NCBI GenBank assembly: GCA_028278465.1
Contig: JANQEF010000181.1
Location: forward strand, 1 to 17,016
DNA: 17,016 nucleotides
Reading direction: 5' to 3'
Origin: Dehalococcoidia bacterium
GTDB taxonomy: Bacteria > Chloroflexota > Dehalococcoidia > Lucifugimonadales > Lucifugimonadaceae
Positions 13,922-17,016 of the stretch are shown here, piece by piece. A model generated the notes under the pieces. The model ran no database searches and was not told the origin of the DNA. It saw only the letters and a program-made list of their open reading frames with translations. A program made the translations under genes and the position numbers. Numbering within the stretch: the first letter of the stretch is position 1; each line of letters starts with the position of its first letter.

Positions 13922-14257
13922 CTACCCATCCTCTATCCGCGTTACCCGCAGCAGGTCGCCTTCCTCTACGTACCAGACCCTCACCGGGTCGCCTAGAGCC
14001 TGGTGCTCGCGCAGGTGCGACGGCGTGAAGCCGGCGAAGGCGCCACCGACGAACTGCCAGGTCCGGCCATCCTCATCGACGATCGTTAGCGTCTCGAACT
14101 CGGTCAACGACCGCGCCTTAACATCCGCCACCTCACCGGTCACGCTCACGCCCTCGGGATCGCTGCCGCACGCAATCGCAAGAGAGAGCACAACAGCGAG
14201 TAACACAACAGACGCGGGTCGAAACAGGACCAGGCGATGACTCGAACGAAACGGCAT
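13922..14257 (-). CDS. Small lipoprotein, 111 aa, unknown function
   Basis: I chose the ATG at 14255-14257 because the protein then begins with a basic segment, a hydrophobic stretch 'ASVVLLAVVLSLAIAC' (15-30) and a lipobox Cys30. Upstream in-frame codons would put 26 extra residues before the signal peptide. The mature part (31-111) is a small beta-rich domain, with 'VTGEVADVKARSLTEFETL', 'IVDEDGRTWQFVGG' and 'GDPVRVWYVEEGDLLRVTRIED', like an OB-fold or short beta barrel. It reads as a compact binding module outside the membrane. The gene lies 115 bp downstream of the cobalamin-binding regulator on the same strand and could be in its transcript. There is no clear Shine-Dalgarno sequence. Coding is likely from the signal peptide; function is unknown. 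Confidence 0.78.
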   Translation of the reverse strand: MPFRSSHRLVLFRPASVVLLAVVLSLAIACGSDPEGVSVTGEVADVKARSLTEFETLTIVDEDGRTWQFVGGAFAGFTPSHLREHQALGDPVRVWYVEEGDLLRVTRIEDG

Positions 14258-14372
14258 GCGTGAAGTAAATCCGGGCTGAGCTGGAGACTCACCGAAGTGT
14301 AACGACGTCACAGCGCCGCGCAGCCTCATCGCCATGATGTTTCGTGCGCCGTCGAAACAGCGTCGCCGGACG

Positions 14373-15293
14373 CTAGGTGAAGAAATCCGAGATCGGCGAG
14401 CCCAGCGCGTCGCCCAGCTTCTTGATCGCGCCCAGCGTCAGGTTCTGCTTGCCGTGCTCAACGCCGCTCAGGTACGTCCGGTCGATGCCCGCCGCATTCG
14501 CCAGCTGCTGCTGACTCCAACCACGCTCAACCCGCTTCGCTCTCACCTGCTCGCCAACCCGCAGCAAAATCTCGTCGAGCGGAACAGTCGAACCGCTCAC
14601 ATCGAACCTCATCCCGATCTCGAACACGGTCTCGACGGGATCGCCGGCAACAAGGTCAGCGCCCAGCTTCTCCGCATCTCCGGGCGCACGGTCCACAGCG
14701 CCGCCTGCGATCACGATGAAGGCCGACTCATGTGCAGCGCGCGTCGCATCGACGCACGCCTTCAGCCGGTCCATCGACTCCGGCACGGTGGCGGCGAGAG
14801 CCACCAGGTCCGGCTTCCGCTCCGCCACCATGCGCCCCAGGTCCTGCGCCGGTGTCCCGGCGCCCAGGAAATCGGTGTTCCAGCCATCAAAGTAGAGCAG
14901 GTCGGCGAACACCATGGCCCCAAGCAGGTGTCCATCTCCCTCGACGACCGACACGATGGCGTGCAGCCCGGTCTTTCGCTCCGGTGGGAAGAACTGCCTC
15001 AGCAACCCCGCCTGTCGTAGCGTCACCTGCGTCGCCTGGTGCTCATGCGCCACCGAGATCTCGCCTGCGTGCCACATATCGCCGACCGAGATCATCGCCT
15101 TCGCCAGCACGTCCATGTAGATCGTCGCCGGCCGCCAGTCCAGTGAGACCGCCTCGCTGACTGCGTCCGCCGCTTCGTCTTCGTCTCCCCTTACCAGCGC
15201 TCGAACGTAGCGGTCGCGCACGCGCTGGACGTCGCGACCGGAGGGGTTGCTTCGACGGGCGCGTGATCGCGCTTCACCGGGTTGCGTGGTCAT
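14373..15293 (-). CDS. CarH-like cobalamin-binding sensor fused to a C-terminal XRE helix-turn-helix
   Basis: The ATG at 15291-15293 gives 306 aa; GGTGGA lies about 11 nt upstream. A GTG at 15341 is possible but less likely. After a basic tail (1-25), residues about 25-100 form the helical cobalamin cap, with Trp74-His75 and Glu84-His85, the Wx9EH pattern of the CarH light-sensing domain. Residues about 108-230 are the Rossmann-like B12-binding domain, with 'DGHLLG' (Asp120, His122, Gly125) placing His122 as lower axial cobalt ligand. The usual S-x-L is A-T-V (168-170), and 'AGG' at 196-198 matches the nucleotide-loop glycines. CarH uses adenosylcobalamin to form DNA-binding tetramers that light breaks, but its DNA-binding part is an N-terminal MerR domain. 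Here that domain is absent, and residues 244-306 are a full Cro/CI-type domain ('GWSQQQLANAAGIDRTYLSG'). I infer a B12-dependent, probably light-responsive transcription factor. A B12-level sensor is the main alternative. Confidence 0.92.
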   Translation of the reverse strand: MTTQPGEARSRARRSNPSGRDVQRVRDRYVRALVRGDEDEAADAVSEAVSLDWRPATIYMDVLAKAMISVGDMWHAGEISVAHEHQATQVTLRQAGLLRQFFPPERKTGLHAIVSVVEGDGHLLGAMVFADLLYFDGWNTDFLGAGTPAQDLGRMVAERKPDLVALAATVPESMDRLKACVDATRAAHESAFIVIAGGAVDRAPGDAEKLGADLVAGDPVETVFEIGMRFDVSGSTVPLDEILLRVGEQVRAKRVERGWSQQQLANAAGIDRTYLSGVEHGKQNLTLGAIKKLGDALGSPISDFFT

Positions 15294-15430
15294 GTTTGCT
15301 TTATTCCACCGTCTCTCATCGCGTGGTGCTGTGTGTGCCACTGCGTCTTTGCTGGGAGCCCGTGCGTTCGGCAGATGTCAGGAGCATCGCCGGCGCTCAA
15401 CAGAGCAGGCTTGGCGGTCTCCACAGCACA

Positions 15431-15459
15431 AATCTAAAGAAATTGTTGAGTTTTGACAA
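15431..15459 (-). promoter_or_regulatory. Sigma-70-like promoter of the cobalamin/XRE regulator gene
   Basis: On the minus strand the -35 TTGTCA (15454-15459, 5 of 6) and -10 TAGATT (15431-15436, 4 of 6) are separated by exactly 17 bp. The transcript would have a leader of about 130 nt. The -35 box overlaps the plus-strand -35 of the fasciclin promoter. Confidence 0.5.
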
Positions 15460-15486
15460 CATGCCGCCCACATGTTTCTGTATAGT
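15453..15486 (+). promoter_or_regulatory. Fasciclin-side promoter with overlong spacer and local dyads
   Basis: A perfect -35 TTGACA (15453-15458) and a good -10 TATAGT (15481-15486) are 22 bp apart, well beyond the usual 17. The region also has direct repeats CAACATG (15457-15463 and 15490-15496, 33 bp apart), the palindrome ACATGT (15470-15475) and the dyad TGTA-N5-TACA (15479-15491). These are candidate operator pieces for the divergent regulator. The long spacer may mean the promoter needs help, or that the -10 works alone. Confidence 0.45.
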
Positions 15487-15493
15487 CTACAAC

Positions 15494-15556
15494 ATGGACA
15501 TCACGTCGAGTATGTCCGACAGCATCTTCTCAAGCTTTCACGGAGATTCAAGATGA
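15494..15556 (+). CDS. Possible leaderless 20-aa leader peptide, coupled to the fasciclin gene
   Basis: This ATG lies 7 nt after the TATAGT -10 box, the position of a leaderless start. The 20-codon frame begins 'MDITSSMSDSIFSS' and ends in TGA at 15554-15556, overlapping the fasciclin ATG as ATGA. The fasciclin Shine-Dalgarno (GGAG, 15542-15545) lies inside its last codons. This arrangement is typical of translational coupling. The peptide has no feature suggesting its own function, and chance is possible at this length. Confidence 0.4.
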   Translation: MDITSSMSDSIFSSFHGDSR

Positions 15557-17016
15557 TCAGGAAAGTCATGGTGGTTGCCATCGCCGCGGTGTCGATCGCC
15601 GCAGTGGCATGCTCCTCGTCGGAGGGTCCTACGGCAACGCCACCAATCACCGTTGTTCCGACGGCGACCAGCACGCCAGACGTGCCGGCCGAGGCCGGGA
15701 CGGTTGTCGATATCGCCGTCGCTGACGGCAGATTCGAAACGCTCGTCGCGGCGGTAAAAGCGGCCGACCTTGCAGACACTCTCTCTGGCGACGGCCCATT
15801 CACGGTGTTCGCGCCGACGGACGATGCCTTCGCCGCGCTGCCCGACGGAACTGTCGAAGGGTTGCTCGCCGACATTTCGGTGCTGACAGACGTGCTCACC
15901 TACCACGTCGTAGCAGGAAACGTCCTTGCGGCCGACGTAGTCGGGCTCAGCTCGGCGACGACACTGCAGGGCGGCGACGTCTCTGTACGGGTCGAGGACG
16001 GCGATGTCTTCATCAACGAGTCGCAGGTGATCATCACCGACATCGTCGGCTCGAATGGCGTGATCCACGTCATCGATGCGGTGCTGCTGCCCCCGGCGGA
16101 TGAGCCGGCACAGCCTGACCCGACGCCAACGCCTACCCCGATGCCGGACCCCGATCCGACCATCGTCGACATCGCAGTTGCCGATGGCAGGTTCACGACC
16201 CTGGTCGCCGCCCTGACCGCGGCCGACCTGGCGGGAACGCTGTCCGGCGACGGTCCGTTCACGGTCTTCGCACCGACAGACGATGCCTTCGCAGCGTTGC
16301 CCGCCGGGACCGTTGAAGGCCTTCTGGCCGACATCCCGGCTCTGACAGACGTGCTCACCTACCACGTTGTGAGTGGGAACGTCCTCGCCGCAGATGTGGT
16401 CGGGCTCAGCTCCGCAACGACGCTGCAGGGGAGTGACGTCTCGGTTCGGGTCGAAAACGGCAACGTCTTCATCGACGAGTCGCAGGTGATCATCACCGAC
16501 ATCGTAGGCTCGAACGGAGTGATCCACGTCATCGACGCTGTGTTGCTGCCTCCGGCGGATGAGCCCGAGATGCCCGGCAACACCGTCGTCGACATCGCGG
16601 TGTCAGACGGCAGGTTCACGACGCTGGTCGCCGCCCTGACCGCGGCAGACCTGGCGGGAACGCTCTCTGGCGACGGGCCGTTCACGGTCTTCGCGCCGAC
16701 AAACGACGCCTTCGCCGCGCTGCCTGCCGGGACCGTTGATGGACTGCTCGCCGACATCCCGGCCCTGACAGACGTGCTCACCTACCACGTCGTAGCAGGA
16801 AACGTCCTTGCGGCCGACGTGGTCGGGCTCAGCTCGGCGACGACGCTGCAGGGAAGCGATGTCTCGGTGCGGGTCGAGGACGGCAGCGTCTTCATCAACG
16901 AGTCGCAGGTGATCATCACAGACATCGTTGGCTCGAACGGCGTGATCCACGTCATCGACGCAGTGTTGCTACCTCCGGCGGATGAGCCGCAGGCGTCCGG
17001 CGACATTCCGGCCGAC
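15553..17016 (+). CDS. Fasciclin (FAS1) repeat lipoprotein, C-terminus cut by window edge
   Basis: The ATG at 15553 has GGAG 7 nt upstream, and the frame is open to the window end (488 codons). A signal peptide 'KVMVVAIAAVSIAAVAC' ends at lipobox Cys20, so the protein should be anchored outside the membrane. A Thr/Pro spacer leads to three FAS1 domains at about 51-185, 204-338 and 345-479. Each has 'DIAV.DGRF.TLVAA', the H1 motif 'GPFTVFAPT(D/N)DAFAALP', 'LTDVLTYHVV' and the H2 motif 'GSNGVIHVIDAVLLPP'. FAS1 domains mediate adhesion to other cells, matrix or polysaccharide. The first linker is long and Pro/Thr-rich (186-203) and the second short, giving repeat periods of 459 and 423 bp. The domains are very alike at DNA level, pointing to recent duplication or gene conversion. 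More domains may follow outside the window. It is divergent from the cobalamin/XRE regulator, which probably controls it. Confidence 0.95.
   Translation, partial: MIRKVMVVAIAAVSIAAVACSSSEGPTATPPITVVPTATSTPDVPAEAGTVVDIAVADGRFETLVAAVKAADLADTLSGDGPFTVFAPTDDAFAALPDGTVEGLLADISVLTDVLTYHVVAGNVLAADVVGLSSATTLQGGDVSVRVEDGDVFINESQVIITDIVGSNGVIHVIDAVLLPPADEPAQPDPTPTPTPMPDPDPTIVDIAVADGRFTTLVAALTAADLAGTLSGDGPFTVFAPTDDAFAALPAGTVEGLLADIPALTDVLTYHVVSGNVLAADVVGLSSATTLQGSDVSVRVENGNVFIDESQVIITDIVGSNGVIHVIDAVLLPPADEPEMPGNTVVDIAVSDGRFTTLVAALTAADLAGTLSGDGPFTVFAPTNDAFAALPAGTVDGLLADIPALTDVLTYHVVAGNVLAADVVGLSSATTLQGSDVSVRVEDGSVFINESQVIITDIVGSNGVIHVIDAVLLPPADEPQASGDIPAD

Noticed and set aside
15294..15341. GTG start adding 16 residues to the cobalamin/XRE regulator
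   Set aside because: The ATG at 15293 has a Shine-Dalgarno-like GGTGGA upstream, and the added residues carry no domain; it remains possible.
15538..16781. Long antisense frames opposite the fasciclin repeats
   Set aside because: They repeat with the FAS1 domains, are Arg/Asp- or Ser/Thr-rich and lie opposite a certain gene; they are shadows of strong GC codon bias.

Overview
This is a high-GC window from a bacterial genome, most plausibly a Chloroflexota of the Dehalococcoidia/SAR202 type. That placement is an inference from gene style: Thr/Pro-rich 'PTPTPT' lipoproteins, enolase-superfamily and acyl-CoA dehydrogenase genes, CopC/CopD and fasciclin proteins, and intergenic repeats. No marker gene is present to prove it. 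No phage, plasmid or CRISPR locus is visible.

Layout. Positions 1-1944 (minus strand) hold the N-terminal part of an enolase-superfamily dehydratase, cut by the window edge, and a complete acyl-CoA dehydrogenase. Positions 1945-2960 are repeat DNA: a 218-bp element with 30-bp terminal inverted repeats, then three degenerate units of a roughly 300-bp repeat rich in hairpins. Next come clpS (plus), a 366-aa protein of unknown function (minus), a Nudix hydrolase (minus), tRNA-Arg(CCT) (minus) and a family 2 SAM methyltransferase with a TTG start (plus). Positions 6309-9001 are a tandem duplication of a secreted lipoprotein gene with its promoter region. A 605-aa lipoprotein with a degenerate transglutaminase-like end follows on the minus strand. 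Divergent from it is a multidomain membrane protein joining CopC, CopD, a YtkA/FixH-like domain and cytochrome c. A second copy of the inverted-repeat element lies just after that gene. The right end has a small lipoprotein and a cobalamin-binding regulator (both minus), and a divergent fasciclin-repeat lipoprotein (plus) that runs off the window.

Most interesting locus: 13922-17016. The regulator gene (14373-15293) encodes a cobalamin-binding module carrying every ligand and sensing residue I recall from the CarH photoreceptor: W-H-x8-E-H, then D-x-H-x-x-G. It has no N-terminal MerR DNA-binding domain. Instead it ends in a Cro/CI (XRE) helix-turn-helix. Its predicted promoter and that of the fasciclin gene are back to back, with overlapping -35 boxes. 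The fasciclin gene is preceded by a 20-codon ORF that starts 7 nt after a -10 box and overlaps the fasciclin start codon as ATGA. I infer a B12-dependent, possibly light-sensing switch that controls itself and a surface adhesion lipoprotein.

A -10 hexamer TAGAAT recurs before clpS, the tRNA and both duplicated lipoproteins, and the regulator has the related TAGATT. This suggests a common promoter style in this genome, including leaderless starts.
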